Assembly: GCF_009498215.1 (NCBI RefSeq)
Contig: NZ_CP043498.1
Span: forward strand, 3,205,501-3,269,500
Direction: 5' to 3'
Source of the DNA: Rhizobium grahamii
Lineage (GTDB): Bacteria > Pseudomonadota > Alphaproteobacteria > Rhizobiales > Rhizobiaceae
DNA: 64,000 bases
The notes under the pieces are model-generated. The model saw only the letters and a program-made list of their open reading frames with translations. It was not told the DNA's origin and searched no databases. Each line of letters starts with the position of its first letter. The stretch's first letter is position 1. This document shows, piece by piece, positions 11,404 through 20,274 of this stretch. The translations under genes and the position numbers were made by a program.

Positions 11404-12942
11404 TCACTCGACGTCGAACTTGACGCCCTGGGCAAGCGGCAGGGTCTTGCCGTAGTTGATCGTGTTCGTCGCGCGACGCATATAGCTTTTCCACGCATCG
11501 GATCCGGACTCGCGACCGCCACCGGTTTCCTTTTCACCGCCGAACGCACCGCCGATTTCAGCGCCGGAAGGACCGAGGTTGACGTTGGCGATGCCGCAAT
11601 CGGAACCGCGCGCCGAAACGAAGGCCTCTGCCTCGCGCATGTCGTTTGTGAAGATGGACGAGGACAGGCCCTGCGGAACCGCATTGTGCAGTTCGAGCGC
11701 TTCATCGAAATCGCTGTACTTCATCACGTAAAGGATCGGCGCGAAGGTCTCGTGCTCAACCGGGCCCGACTGCGACGGCATTTCGACGAGAGCGGGGCGA
11801 ACGTAGTAAGCCTCGGAGGCATCGTTTTCGACGCGATCACCACCGGTGACCGTGCCGCCGGCAGCCTTCGCTTCGGCCAGCGCCGACTGCATCTTGTCGA
11901 AGGCCTGCTTGTCGATCAGCGGACCGACCAGCGTGCCGCTTTCGAGCGGATTGCCGATTGAGACCGAGCCGTAGGCCTTCTGCAGGCGCGGGACGAGCTT
12001 GTCGTACACGCTTTCATGGACAAACAAACGGCGCAAGGTCGTGCAGCGCTGACCAGCCGTGCCCATGGCCGAGAAAGCGACGCCGCGCAGCGTCAGGTCG
12101 AGGTCGGCGGTCGGGCAGATGATCGCCGCATTGTTGCCGCCGAGTTCCAGAATGGCGCGCGCAAAACGCTGAGAAAGCCGCGGGGCGACCGCACGGCCCA
12201 TGGCCGTCGAGCCCGTCGCCGAAATCAGCGGTACCTTCGGATTATCGACGAGAACCTCGCCGAGTTCGCGCCCACCGATCAGCAATGCGGCAAGATTGGC
12301 CGGCGCTTGGCCGCCTTCGGCGACAAAGCGCTTCAGCGCCTTTTCGAAGAGTGCCTGGGTCGCCAGCGCCGTCAACGGCGTCTTCTCGGAAGGCTTCCAG
12401 ATGATGGAATTGCCGCAGACCAGCGCAAGCGCCGCGTTCCAGGACCAGACCGCAACGGGGAAGTTGAACGCCGAGATGATGCCGACGACACCAAGCGGAT
12501 GCCAGCTTTCCATCATGCGATGCTCGGAACGCTCGGTCGCGATCGTCAAGCCGTACAGCTGCCGCGACAGGCCGACGGCGAAATCGCAGATATCGATCAT
12601 TTCCTGGACTTCGCCCAGGCCCTCGGAGGTGATCTTTCCGACTTCGATGGAAACCAGGCGGCCAAGGGCAGTCTTCGCCGCGCGCAATTCTTCACCAAGC
12701 AGGCGAACCAGTTCGCCGCGCTTCGGCGCGGGAACGGAACGCCACGCGAGGAACGCCTTGTGCGCTTCTGCGACTGCAGCCTTCGCGTCAGCAGCCGAAT
12801 GCTCCTTCAGCGCGCCGATTTCCTTGCCTGTGACGGGCGAAGTGACGCGAAGTGTGCCGCCTGTAAAGCGGTCCGTCTGGACGCCAAGTTCGGAAAGCAG
12901 TGTCTTTGTCTCAGTGGCGAGATCGATAGCGTTGATAGTCAT
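11404..12942 (-). CDS. amaB: L-piperidine-6-carboxylate (alpha-aminoadipate semialdehyde) dehydrogenase, ALDH7 family
   Basis: A 512-residue NAD-dependent aldehyde dehydrogenase of the ALDH7/antiquitin type. It oxidises 2-aminoadipate semialdehyde, in equilibrium with piperideine-6-carboxylate, to 2-aminoadipate. Visible are the cofactor-fold motif SATGSTAMGRAV, the general base in LELGGNNAAI, and the nucleophile in GTAGQRCTTLRR. The C-terminal GGAFGGEKETGGGRESGSDAWK block is diagnostic of ALDH7. The ATG at 12942 (MTINAIDL) is preferred; an upstream in-frame start would add 12 residues that do not look like family sequence. It lies 22 bases downstream of amaA in the same operon. Confidence 0.92.
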   Translation of the reverse strand: MTINAIDLATETKTLLSELGVQTDRFTGGTLRVTSPVTGKEIGALKEHSAADAKAAVAEAHKAFLAWRSVPAPKRGELVRLLGEELRAAKTALGRLVSIEVGKITSEGLGEVQEMIDICDFAVGLSRQLYGLTIATERSEHRMMESWHPLGVVGIISAFNFPVAVWSWNAALALVCGNSIIWKPSEKTPLTALATQALFEKALKRFVAEGGQAPANLAALLIGGRELGEVLVDNPKVPLISATGSTAMGRAVAPRLSQRFARAILELGGNNAAIICPTADLDLTLRGVAFSAMGTAGQRCTTLRRLFVHESVYDKLVPRLQKAYGSVSIGNPLESGTLVGPLIDKQAFDKMQSALAEAKAAGGTVTGGDRVENDASEAYYVRPALVEMPSQSGPVEHETFAPILYVMKYSDFDEALELHNAVPQGLSSSIFTNDMREAEAFVSARGSDCGIANVNLGPSGAEIGGAFGGEKETGGGRESGSDAWKSYMRRATNTINYGKTLPLAQGVKFDVE

Positions 12943-12964
12943 GTCGTGTTCCAACCTCATATTT

Positions 12965-14248
12965 TTAAAGGCGTGCATCGGCGAAGTGGGCGACCTGCGC
13001 GCCAGCCTCGTACCATAATTCTTTGACCGCGCGGAAGCGCGGCTCGATCGGCGCCGTCAGCGGCAGGGGCAGATCGGCCTCACTGAGATGACCGAGGATA
13101 TGCTGCGCAAGCGTGCGCCCGAAAACCGTGCCCGGCGCAATACCGCGACCATTGTACCCGGAAAAACCGACGACGTTCGGCGCGAACTTGTGGAATCGCG
13201 GCAGCGCATTGTCGGTCATCCCGATCTTACCGTACCACTCGCATTCGAACTCGACGTCGCCGATCTGAGGAAACAGCTTGCGCAGCGAGCGCTTGGCCCA
13301 CGCCTTGTGCACGGAAAGCCCGGTGTTGCGCAGCGCGCCAACGCTGCCGAATACAAGCCGTCCTGCCTTGTCCATACGATAGGACGACAGGATTTCCTTC
13401 GTATCCCATACGCCCTCGCCGCCGGCGAGGATCGACTTGCGCAGATTGTCGCTCAACGGCGTCGTCGCAAAATTGAAGTAGGGCAAGTGCACCTGTTCAT
13501 TGCGAACCTGCTGCCACGGCCCGATGCTGTAAGCGTCGGTCGAAACCACGACCCAATCGGCGGTCACATCACCCTTATCGGTGCGAACCGTCCAGCGGCC
13601 GCCGTTCTTCTCGGCGGCAACGACTGGGCTGGACGTGTGGAGACGAACGCCAGCGGCAACAACCGCATGAGCGAGGCCGCGCGCATAGGCCAGCGGCTGC
13701 AATGTCCCGGCACGCATGTCGAGGAGCGCACCGGTGTAAGCATCGCTGCCGACGCGTCTCGCCGTCTCTGCCGCATCAAGTAGCGTGACGGCAGCGCCGC
13801 GCGCTGCCCACTGGCTGTGGCGGTCCTGAACCTCCTTCAGGCCATCCGGCCCGACGGCGACATGAAGGGTGCCATTGCGCTCGAGTTCGCAAGCGATAGA
13901 GTGCTTTTCAATCAGCTCCATCACCAGTTTGGGCGCGTTGCCGAGGAGGTCGAGCAGGCGCTCGCCATAGACGGGGCCGAGCACGCCGGGCAGATCATTT
14001 GGCATGACCCACATCCCGGCATTGATGAGCCCGACATTTCGGCCGGCACCGCCAAAGCCCACTTCCTTGGCCTCCAGCAAGACGACCTTCGCGCCGGCTT
14101 CCGCCAGATGCAGGCTCGCCGAAAGGCCGGTATAGCCTCCACCGATGACGACGACGTCGGCGGAAACGCTCCCGTCGAAGAATGAGGTCACGGGAGCCGG
14201 TGGAGCGGTCTTTTCCCAAAGCCCGTGGGAGCGCGGATCATTCAGCAT
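12965..14248 (-). CDS. amaA: FAD-dependent oxidoreductase, probable L-pipecolate oxidase
   Basis: A 427-residue DAO-type flavoenzyme with the Rossmann motif VVVIGGGYTGLSASLHLAEAG at residues ~30-50. A GGAGRNVGLINAG segment and the C-terminal FAPNVVGFSGYNGRGIAPGT FAD-closing motif are also present. The family contains L-pipecolate oxidase (AmaA), gamma-glutamylputrescine oxidase (PuuB) and related amine oxidases, which sequence alone does not separate well. Its position between amaB and hglS favours pipecolate oxidation to piperideine-6-carboxylate, feeding AmaB. The ATG at 14248 follows an in-frame TTG. Confidence 0.8.
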   Translation of the reverse strand: MLNDPRSHGLWEKTAPPAPVTSFFDGSVSADVVVIGGGYTGLSASLHLAEAGAKVVLLEAKEVGFGGAGRNVGLINAGMWVMPNDLPGVLGPVYGERLLDLLGNAPKLVMELIEKHSIACELERNGTLHVAVGPDGLKEVQDRHSQWAARGAAVTLLDAAETARRVGSDAYTGALLDMRAGTLQPLAYARGLAHAVVAAGVRLHTSSPVVAAEKNGGRWTVRTDKGDVTADWVVVSTDAYSIGPWQQVRNEQVHLPYFNFATTPLSDNLRKSILAGGEGVWDTKEILSSYRMDKAGRLVFGSVGALRNTGLSVHKAWAKRSLRKLFPQIGDVEFECEWYGKIGMTDNALPRFHKFAPNVVGFSGYNGRGIAPGTVFGRTLAQHILGHLSEADLPLPLTAPIEPRFRAVKELWYEAGAQVAHFADARL

Positions 14249-14310
14249 CAAGCTTGTCCATGAAACGAGATTGGCGGCATTGTAGCGCCGGTGGATTACT
14301 CAGGAAACAG

Positions 14311-15723
14311 TCAGGCGACCGGCCTCAACTGTAGCGCCGCAAGCCCGAGCAAGTCGATGGCGGTTTCGAGCGAGCGGGCCTGCCGTTCCGCATAAAGATC
14401 GAGCTCGTCCGTGACTTCAGCGCCAAGGGCTTCTTCGAATGCCGCGCGGTTTGATCGGGTCGCATAGTTCTGCTGTTGATCGGTGCCGAGATTCGATTGA
14501 AAGATGCCGGCAGCGCTAACAGGCAGGAAGTCTTCATAGACGATCGGATCGAACGTCAGATATCCCTTCGCGATCAGCTCCTCGGCATTCGACGGCAGCT
14601 GTCCGGTGACCGCAGCCGCGATACCCGCGGGTGTCGCGGAGTAATGGAAGAACGCCAGTTCCTGCTTCCGAAGATCGCTCCAGTCGTCCGGCAGCTCCTG
14701 GAAGCGCTCGGAGAGCTCGGCGTCATAATCTCTAGCCTTCGCACCGGCAGCGCCAACCTGCACCTCGCCGCGAACGGACGCCAGCAGCCGATCGTAGAGC
14801 GCCCTGCCCTTCGCCGTCAGCGCAACGCCGCGCTGCTCGATTTCCCCGAAGCGTGCCGTGTGGGTTCCTTCGGTCGCTCCGTCAGCGCCGGCAAACAGGA
14901 TCGATTCCTCCAGCGCCTTGAAGCTCGTCTGGCGCAGCAGGATGTCGCATTCCCGCCGCGGCGGCCCTTCGATGACGGCCTTCGGCGTAATTCCACGCTG
15001 GGGCATCCGCTGCTGAACGGCATCGATATCAAGCGTTCGCGGCGTCAGATGGTTGATATGTGGCCCCTTGAAGCTGACGACATCTGCAATCAGGCGATGC
15101 GCGTCGTGCAGGCGTTTGTAGGTCTCGGCACTGACGGTCGCTTCGCCATGCCAGCGAAACGTTTCGAGCGCTTCGGCAACGAATTCCTTGGCCTCCGCCT
15201 CGGTCAGCCCGCCCGCACGTTCATGCCGCTCGATCAGCTCGATCGCGCGATCGGTGTAGATGCGGCGTTTCGCGAGAATCTCCGCAGCTTCGGCACGCAG
15301 TCCTTCATCCTCGATCAGCTCGAGACGCAGCAGGGATGTGAATACCCGGAACGGGTTGATGCTTAGCGATTGATCGTCGATCGGGCGGAAACAGGTGGAA
15401 TGAACCGGAACCCCGGCAACCGAAAGATCATAATAGCCAACGGACTGCATGCCCATGACTGCAAAGAGTCGGCGAATCGTGTGAAGTTCTTCCGCAGTGC
15501 CGAGGCGGATCGCACCGTGGCGCTCCACGTCGATACGCTCCAGTTCCCCCGCGCGGGTCAGGCGCTCCCGAAGATCGGCATTCGTAGCGAGCACTTCGGC
15601 ATTCACCTCGGCGACCAACTCCAGCAACGTTCCGTACTGAGGCACCTCAGCCCGGTACATCTGCGACATCGCCTCCGTGAAGAGAGAGCGAATGCGATCT
15701 GTGGAAACGAAACCTGCCTGCAT
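14311..15723 (-). CDS. hglS: 2-oxoadipate dioxygenase/decarboxylase HglS (DUF1338, YdcJ)
   Basis: A 470-residue DUF1338 protein of the vicinal-oxygen-chelate fold. It is known in Pseudomonas putida to convert 2-oxoadipate to D-2-hydroxyglutarate with Fe(II) and O2. With the ATG at 15723 the expected metal ligands fall at His69 (ERHGAIRLGT), His225 (HINHLTPRT) and Glu294 (FGEIEQRG), close to the Pseudomonas numbering, with Arg73 nearby for the keto acid. This start has a GGAG six bases upstream; an ATG at 15741 would add six residues. As first gene of the hglS-amaA-amaB operon it supplies the last steps of lysine degradation. The 2-aminoadipate transaminase is not in the window. Confidence 0.9.
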   Translation of the reverse strand: MQAGFVSTDRIRSLFTEAMSQMYRAEVPQYGTLLELVAEVNAEVLATNADLRERLTRAGELERIDVERHGAIRLGTAEELHTIRRLFAVMGMQSVGYYDLSVAGVPVHSTCFRPIDDQSLSINPFRVFTSLLRLELIEDEGLRAEAAEILAKRRIYTDRAIELIERHERAGGLTEAEAKEFVAEALETFRWHGEATVSAETYKRLHDAHRLIADVVSFKGPHINHLTPRTLDIDAVQQRMPQRGITPKAVIEGPPRRECDILLRQTSFKALEESILFAGADGATEGTHTARFGEIEQRGVALTAKGRALYDRLLASVRGEVQVGAAGAKARDYDAELSERFQELPDDWSDLRKQELAFFHYSATPAGIAAAVTGQLPSNAEELIAKGYLTFDPIVYEDFLPVSAAGIFQSNLGTDQQQNYATRSNRAAFEEALGAEVTDELDLYAERQARSLETAIDLLGLAALQLRPVA

Positions 15724-15810
15724 GGTGAACTCCGCGTTCATTCCGAATTTGATCGATAGAGTCCTTTACAAGCACGCATAACCTAGAAATATCGACATTT
15801 AGGAAATAGC

Positions 15811-15829
15811 TCATTCTCAAATGGAATGA
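15811..15829 (+). promoter_or_regulatory. LysR-type operator dyad in the hglS-lysR intergenic region
   Basis: Perfect six-base arms TCATTC / GAATGA flank a seven-base spacer and include the T-N11-A core expected for LysR regulators. The dyad ends just before the LysR ATG and lies between divergent genes, so it could serve autoregulation and control of hglS. Function is inferred from position and symmetry only. Confidence 0.5.
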
Positions 15830-15832
15830 CCC

Positions 15833-16723
15833 ATGCTGCCTTCACGGCGTTTTTTACCTTCCACATCACTGCTCAGCGCCTTCGAGTCGGTGGCGAGAAC
15901 CGGCAGCGTCACCGCCGCCGCACGCGAACTGGACCTGACGCAGAGTGCAGTCAGCAGGCAGATCAGGGCTCTGGAAGAGCAACTCGGCGTCGAACTCTTT
16001 ATTCGTGAGCGCCAGACGGTGCGATTGACGCTGGCCGGTGACAGCTATGCTCGCGAAATCCGCGAGGCATTGCGTCGTATTTCCAACGCCTCGCTGAACC
16101 TGCGCGCCAATCCGCACGGAGGCACACTCAACCTCGCCATTCTACCAACGTTCGGAACACGCTGGCTGGCGCCCCGTCTCGGCCGTTTTCTGGCAACCAA
16201 TCCCGGCGTGACGATCAACCTCGTCACGCGGCTCTCCTCGTTCGACTTCCGGCTCGATTCGATCGATGCCGCCATCCACTTCGGTCATGCCCATTGGCCG
16301 GGAGCCGAGCTGACGTTTCTGATGTCCGAGAGAACCGTACCCGCCTGCAGCCCGGCCTTCCGCGATCTCCACTCGATCAGCAGCGCGGAAGATCTGCTCG
16401 ACCTGCCGCTGCTGCATCTGACGACGCGGCCGGATGCCTGGGAGCAGTGGTTCGGCGATAATGGCGTGCCGTTCCAGAATGTTCACGGCATGCTGTTCGA
16501 TCAGTTCGCGACCGCTGCCCAGGCTGCCATCGCTGGTCTTGGGGTTGCGCTGCTGCCGACTTTCCTGATCGAGGAAGAACGCAAGCGGGGCGATCTCGTC
16601 GCCGCCGTCGATCGCGAAACGGAGAGCAGCGAGCGATATTATCTCGCCTATCCTCCTGAGCGTGCGGATTATGCACCCCTGGCGGCCTTTCGCGACTGGA
16701 TCGTAAAGGAAGCCTCCGCATAA
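15833..16723 (+). CDS. LysR-family transcriptional regulator (GcvA-like)
   Basis: A 296-residue LysR protein. The N-terminal winged helix-turn-helix covers SLLSAFESVARTGSVTAAARELDLTQSAVSRQIRALEEQLG in outline (residues ~11-50). It is followed by a periplasmic-binding-protein-like effector domain with the GcvA-type RLSSFDFRLDSIDAAIHFG pattern. It is divergent from hglS with 109 bases between the starts, and a palindrome with a T-N11-A core lies there. The probable target is the lysine/2-oxoadipate operon, with a pathway intermediate as inducer; this is inference from gene arrangement. Confidence 0.9.
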   Translation: MLPSRRFLPSTSLLSAFESVARTGSVTAAARELDLTQSAVSRQIRALEEQLGVELFIRERQTVRLTLAGDSYAREIREALRRISNASLNLRANPHGGTLNLAILPTFGTRWLAPRLGRFLATNPGVTINLVTRLSSFDFRLDSIDAAIHFGHAHWPGAELTFLMSERTVPACSPAFRDLHSISSAEDLLDLPLLHLTTRPDAWEQWFGDNGVPFQNVHGMLFDQFATAAQAAIAGLGVALLPTFLIEEERKRGDLVAAVDRETESSERYYLAYPPERADYAPLAAFRDWIVKEASA

Positions 16724-16791
16724 CAGCTTGCGTCCACAAGGTCATTTCGACCATTATGCGGCCCGAACTGAATTCTACGCAGGAACTCCCC

Positions 16792-17028
16792 ATGAAGCCG
16801 ATTTTCGTCCAGCTCCAGTGCGCTCCCGGCAAGACCTATGAAGTTGCCGACGCCATCTACCAGACTGAACTGGTGTCGGAGCTTTATTCCACGAGCGGCG
16901 ACTATGACCTTCTCCTGAAAGTCTACATTCAGGACGGGCAGGACATCGGAAAATTCATTAACGACAACATTGCCAATATCCCGGGCATTGTCCGCTCGCT
17001 GACGACGCTGACCTTCAAGGCATTCTGA
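16792..17028 (+). CDS. Stand-alone Lrp/AsnC ligand-binding (RAM) domain protein
   Basis: A 78-residue protein consisting only of the regulation-of-amino-acid-metabolism domain: beta strands FVQLQCAPG and YDLLLKVYIQ, and the NIPGIVRSLTTLTF end. It has no DNA-binding helix-turn-helix. An AGGAA ribosome site precedes the ATG at 16792; an ATG at 16756 would add 12 unrelated residues. It follows the LysR gene by 68 bases on the same strand. Such single-domain proteins form amino-acid-binding oligomers and may act as sensors or partners of full-length Lrp proteins. Its proximity to lysine catabolism suggests an amino-acid ligand. Confidence 0.85.
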   Translation: MKPIFVQLQCAPGKTYEVADAIYQTELVSELYSTSGDYDLLLKVYIQDGQDIGKFINDNIANIPGIVRSLTTLTFKAF

Positions 17029-17078
17029 TTGCGGATCATGATCGGTTAACTTTGCCGACGACTAAAATCAGCAAGGAC

Positions 17079-17092
17079 GGCGTTTAAACGCC
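17079..17092. repeat. Perfect 14-base palindrome GGCGTTTAAACGCC
   Basis: A perfect inverted repeat, extended imperfectly by AAGG/CCTT, lies between the RAM-domain gene and the glycosyltransferase. There is no T-tract, so it is more likely an operator or a non-terminating hairpin than an intrinsic terminator. Confidence 0.5.
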
Positions 17093-17163
17093 ACCTTAAC
17101 GACGCGCGTAGTTCTGTTGGCTGGATTGTAACTCTTGGCCATCTGCGGCCAAAGGGGTGAGCC

Positions 17164-18330
17164 ATGTCCGCCGTCGAAACCTACGTCAAAGACGCAGAGC
17201 CATCAGTCGCTTCCGCGCCGCTGATTGTCCACGTCATCCGCCAGTTCCTGCCGAACCGCGGCGGCCTGGAGGACGTTGTCTCAAACCTTGCAAAGCACAC
17301 GCTCAAGCGCGGTTACCGCGTCCGGGTCGTTACCTTGGACTCGCTGTTCACGACGCCCGATTCCAAATTGCCGGCTCATGAGTTCATAAACGGCACGGAG
17401 GTCGTCCGTATCCCGTGGTCGGGCAGCACGCGATATCCGATCGCGCCGCAGGTCTTCCGCCACCTCTCGGACGCTGATCTCATCCACGTCCACGCGATCG
17501 ATTTTTTTTATGACGCGCTCGCCTGGGGGCGGCCGCTGCATCGGAAGCCGATGGTCGTCACGACGCATGGCGGTTTCTTCCACACCCCGAACTATGCATC
17601 CCTGAAGAAGGTTTGGTTTCAAACCATCACCCGCCTGTCAGCCATGGCCTACGACAAGGTGATCGGCTGCAGCATGTCCGATCTCCGGCAGTTCTCGAAG
17701 ATTGCGCCGAGCCGCACCATTGTCATCGAGAACGGTGCCGATATCGGCAAGTTTGCCGATAGGGCTTCCCGCATCCCGCGACGCCGGATCGTCACCATCG
17801 GCCGTTTCTCTGCGAACAAGCGGCTGGATAATCTGCTCACGACGCTTGCCGCCTTGAGGACCCGATCGGAAGACTGGCATCTCGATATCGTCGGGGTGGA
17901 GTATGATCTGAGCCGAAACGAGCTTGTCGATCAGGCCAAGAAACTCGGCATCGAAACGGCAATCACGATCCACGTTTCGCCCGAGAATGACGCCATTCGC
18001 CAGATTATCTCGGGCGCCTCGATTTTCGCGTCGGCGTCGGCTTATGAAGGATTCGGTCTCGTAGCGCTGGAGGCGATGAGTGCAGGCCTCCTGCCCGTGC
18101 TGAATGCCAACGAAGCCTACAAGACACTCGCGGATCGCCACGAACAGATTTCGGTGACGGACTTCTCCGATGCGGCGACGGCGGCAGACGCGCTGGATGC
18201 AGCCTTCGAACGTCTTCATGCAAATGCACCCGCAATTCGGGCGCAACTGCTGAAAGAAGCAGGTGATTATTCCTGGGACGTCGTCGCAGACCGATACATC
18301 TCGGTCTACGAGCAACTGATCGCCGGCTGA
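17164..18330 (+). CDS. Glycosyltransferase family 4 (GT-B fold)
   Basis: A 388-residue glycosyltransferase. The N-terminal half has the acceptor-domain pattern VIRQFLPNRGGLEDVVSNLA (residues ~21-40). The C-terminal half has VTIGRFSANKRLDNLL and the donor-site E-x7-E motif in YEGFGLVALEAMSAG. It uses a nucleotide sugar to extend a glycan or lipid-linked sugar; the donor cannot be told from sequence. An AGGGG ribosome site precedes the ATG. It faces the flippase/hydrolase operon and ends seven bases from the hydrolase stop, suggesting membership of the same surface-polysaccharide locus despite opposite transcription. Confidence 0.9.
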   Translation: MSAVETYVKDAEPSVASAPLIVHVIRQFLPNRGGLEDVVSNLAKHTLKRGYRVRVVTLDSLFTTPDSKLPAHEFINGTEVVRIPWSGSTRYPIAPQVFRHLSDADLIHVHAIDFFYDALAWGRPLHRKPMVVTTHGGFFHTPNYASLKKVWFQTITRLSAMAYDKVIGCSMSDLRQFSKIAPSRTIVIENGADIGKFADRASRIPRRRIVTIGRFSANKRLDNLLTTLAALRTRSEDWHLDIVGVEYDLSRNELVDQAKKLGIETAITIHVSPENDAIRQIISGASIFASASAYEGFGLVALEAMSAGLLPVLNANEAYKTLADRHEQISVTDFSDAATAADALDAAFERLHANAPAIRAQLLKEAGDYSWDVVADRYISVYEQLIAG

Positions 18331-18337
18331 GCCGGCT

Positions 18338-20236
18338 TTACCCCTTTGCCAGCCGAACGATTTCCTGGAACACGGTCCGTCGTGATTCCGGCGGCGTAAG
18401 ATTGTGATCGGCATCAGCAAGCATCACCAGCCGGACATTCGGATGGCGCGCGAACTTCCGGCCACCCGGGCCAAAATGGAAGTACATATGCTCGAGACCG
18501 ACATCGCCTTCGCTGTAGATCAGCGTTAGCGGCACCTTCCGCTTGCCGAAGATCGAGAACGACCGCTTGACCTCGACAGCAGTGTGGCGACGACCCGGCA
18601 GATATTCGATCAATGGAGCAATGCGTACCGACATGCGTCGCGCGAAGGCAATGACCACGTTCTTGACGGCCGCCTTGATGTCGACATCGCCACGGATCAG
18701 GCGCTTGAACGTATCCATGCTCGCCAGGCGCTCGCCGTAATCCTCGAAGCTGCGTGGAACGGAAACCACGTGCCTCTTCTCGACGGCGAGATTCGGATCC
18801 CAATAGAACACGAACGGATTGATCGACACCGCTGCTTTCAGCCGGTCATCCGCGACAGCCGCCCGGATCGCCAGGTATCCGCCGCTGCAACGCCCTGCCA
18901 CCATCAGCGGGCCCGGCACGACGGTCTCCAGCAGATCGACTGCAGCGCGTGCGTCCTCGTTCTGCGTGGCCGAATAGAGGATCTGAGCCGGTGCATCGGG
19001 CCGCGGCGGGCTATCGCCGGCATTCGCCGAATCGAACCGCAGCGAGGCAACTCCTTCCAATGCGAGATTGCGGGCCATATCGACGATCGTACGCCCCCAA
19101 CCGCAATGACGGTCATAGGCGGTCGAGAGAAACAGCACGGCGTTTCCGCTTGCGGGTCCGACAGGACGGCAGATCACACCGACGAGGTGATTGAACTCAC
19201 CGAAGCGTACCGGCACCTCTTCGAAGCCGTTTCCTTTGAGCACTCCGGCATCGACGGCCTGTACGGACCGCGCATCGCTGTTGTCGAGCGACGTGTGCGT
19301 ATCCATCCATTCGGCAAGCATATGCACCGTACCGAGCGGAACCTTGGCGAATAGCGGATCGGTTACGAGATCATCATAGCCATCGAATGACCGCTGCTCG
19401 ACGGCAGCACCGAGAGCGCTGAGGCCGTCGGCGAAAGCCGTTTCATCGGCACGCGCGGGACGTTCCAGGATAAGATAGCGAGGCGCGGCAATCCGTTCCG
19501 GCGTCCCGATCTTCAGCTTCGACAACTCGGCCGCGATGCCGTCAGGCAGCACGAGACCGGCAATGATATGCTGGTCCTTCGGAAGATCGTCTTCGGTCAG
19601 GCCGAGGTGATGATTGATAAACTTCGACCATGCGCTGAGCTCGCGCAGGTAGGAGCGCCCGTTGAGAACCGGGCCAAGCATGACAACGGCATCCAGGCCT
19701 TCGATCGTGTGGCCGATCCGTTGTGCCAGCGTGGCGCCGAGGCCCTGGGCCACGAATACGATGCGATCGCACCCGCTGAGTTCCTTGAGCTTCGAAGCGT
19801 GTGCGCGGATCGAATCCTCCCACACGGCGAGACTCGCGGGCGCAGCACCGAGATCGAGCGCATCACCGGTGCCCGGGTAATCGAACCGGAGGCTCGGCAC
19901 GCCAACGTCGGCGAAATGCTCGGCGGCAACGCGGAAGAAGCGCCGGGTACACATTTCCTCGAAACCCCAAGGGTTGACAAAAAGCACCGCGGTCGAGCGC
20001 TTTTTGACGCCTGTTGTCTCCGGCTTGTAAAGCGCGACGGTCTGGTCGAACGCAAACGGAATCGCTGCTTCCCTGCCGGCGCCATCCGCGGTTCCCGCAT
20101 AGAGATCGTCATCCGACTTCACATCGGCTGGAGCCGTCTCTTCGGCTCTGTCGCGATTAACGGGAGCGATGAACTCCACGGCCTTCCTGGCACGCCCCTT
20201 GAGCGAGCTGGGCATTTTCTCCACGATTGAAAGCAT
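18338..20236 (-). CDS. Tandem alpha/beta-hydrolase related to exosortase-associated hydrolases
   Basis: About 632 residues with two alpha/beta-hydrolase domains. Domain 1 (from ~TAVLFVNPWGFEEM) has the sequence VAQGLGATLA where the GxSxG elbow should be, so it lacks a nucleophile, as in exosortase-associated hydrolase 2. Domain 2 (from ~NAVLFLSTAYDRHCGWGR) has the elbow AGRCSGGYLA with a cysteine nucleophile near residue 450, the acid region YSEGDVGLEHM and the histidine in LADADHNLTP; this resembles exosortase-associated hydrolase 1. The first 35-40 residues after the ATG at 20236 look like a flippase C-terminus, so the true start may be later, or the gene may be fused to the upstream flippase through a one-base indel. 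Likely role: esterase or acyl transfer on an exported glycan. Confidence 0.75.
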   Translation of the reverse strand: MLSIVEKMPSSLKGRARKAVEFIAPVNRDRAEETAPADVKSDDDLYAGTADGAGREAAIPFAFDQTVALYKPETTGVKKRSTAVLFVNPWGFEEMCTRRFFRVAAEHFADVGVPSLRFDYPGTGDALDLGAAPASLAVWEDSIRAHASKLKELSGCDRIVFVAQGLGATLAQRIGHTIEGLDAVVMLGPVLNGRSYLRELSAWSKFINHHLGLTEDDLPKDQHIIAGLVLPDGIAAELSKLKIGTPERIAAPRYLILERPARADETAFADGLSALGAAVEQRSFDGYDDLVTDPLFAKVPLGTVHMLAEWMDTHTSLDNSDARSVQAVDAGVLKGNGFEEVPVRFGEFNHLVGVICRPVGPASGNAVLFLSTAYDRHCGWGRTIVDMARNLALEGVASLRFDSANAGDSPPRPDAPAQILYSATQNEDARAAVDLLETVVPGPLMVAGRCSGGYLAIRAAVADDRLKAAVSINPFVFYWDPNLAVEKRHVVSVPRSFEDYGERLASMDTFKRLIRGDVDIKAAVKNVVIAFARRMSVRIAPLIEYLPGRRHTAVEVKRSFSIFGKRKVPLTLIYSEGDVGLEHMYFHFGPGGRKFARHPNVRLVMLADADHNLTPPESRRTVFQEIVRLAKG

Positions 20237-20274
20237 AACCTCGGCATCCTCGGACGGAATTACGTTCAGGATCT

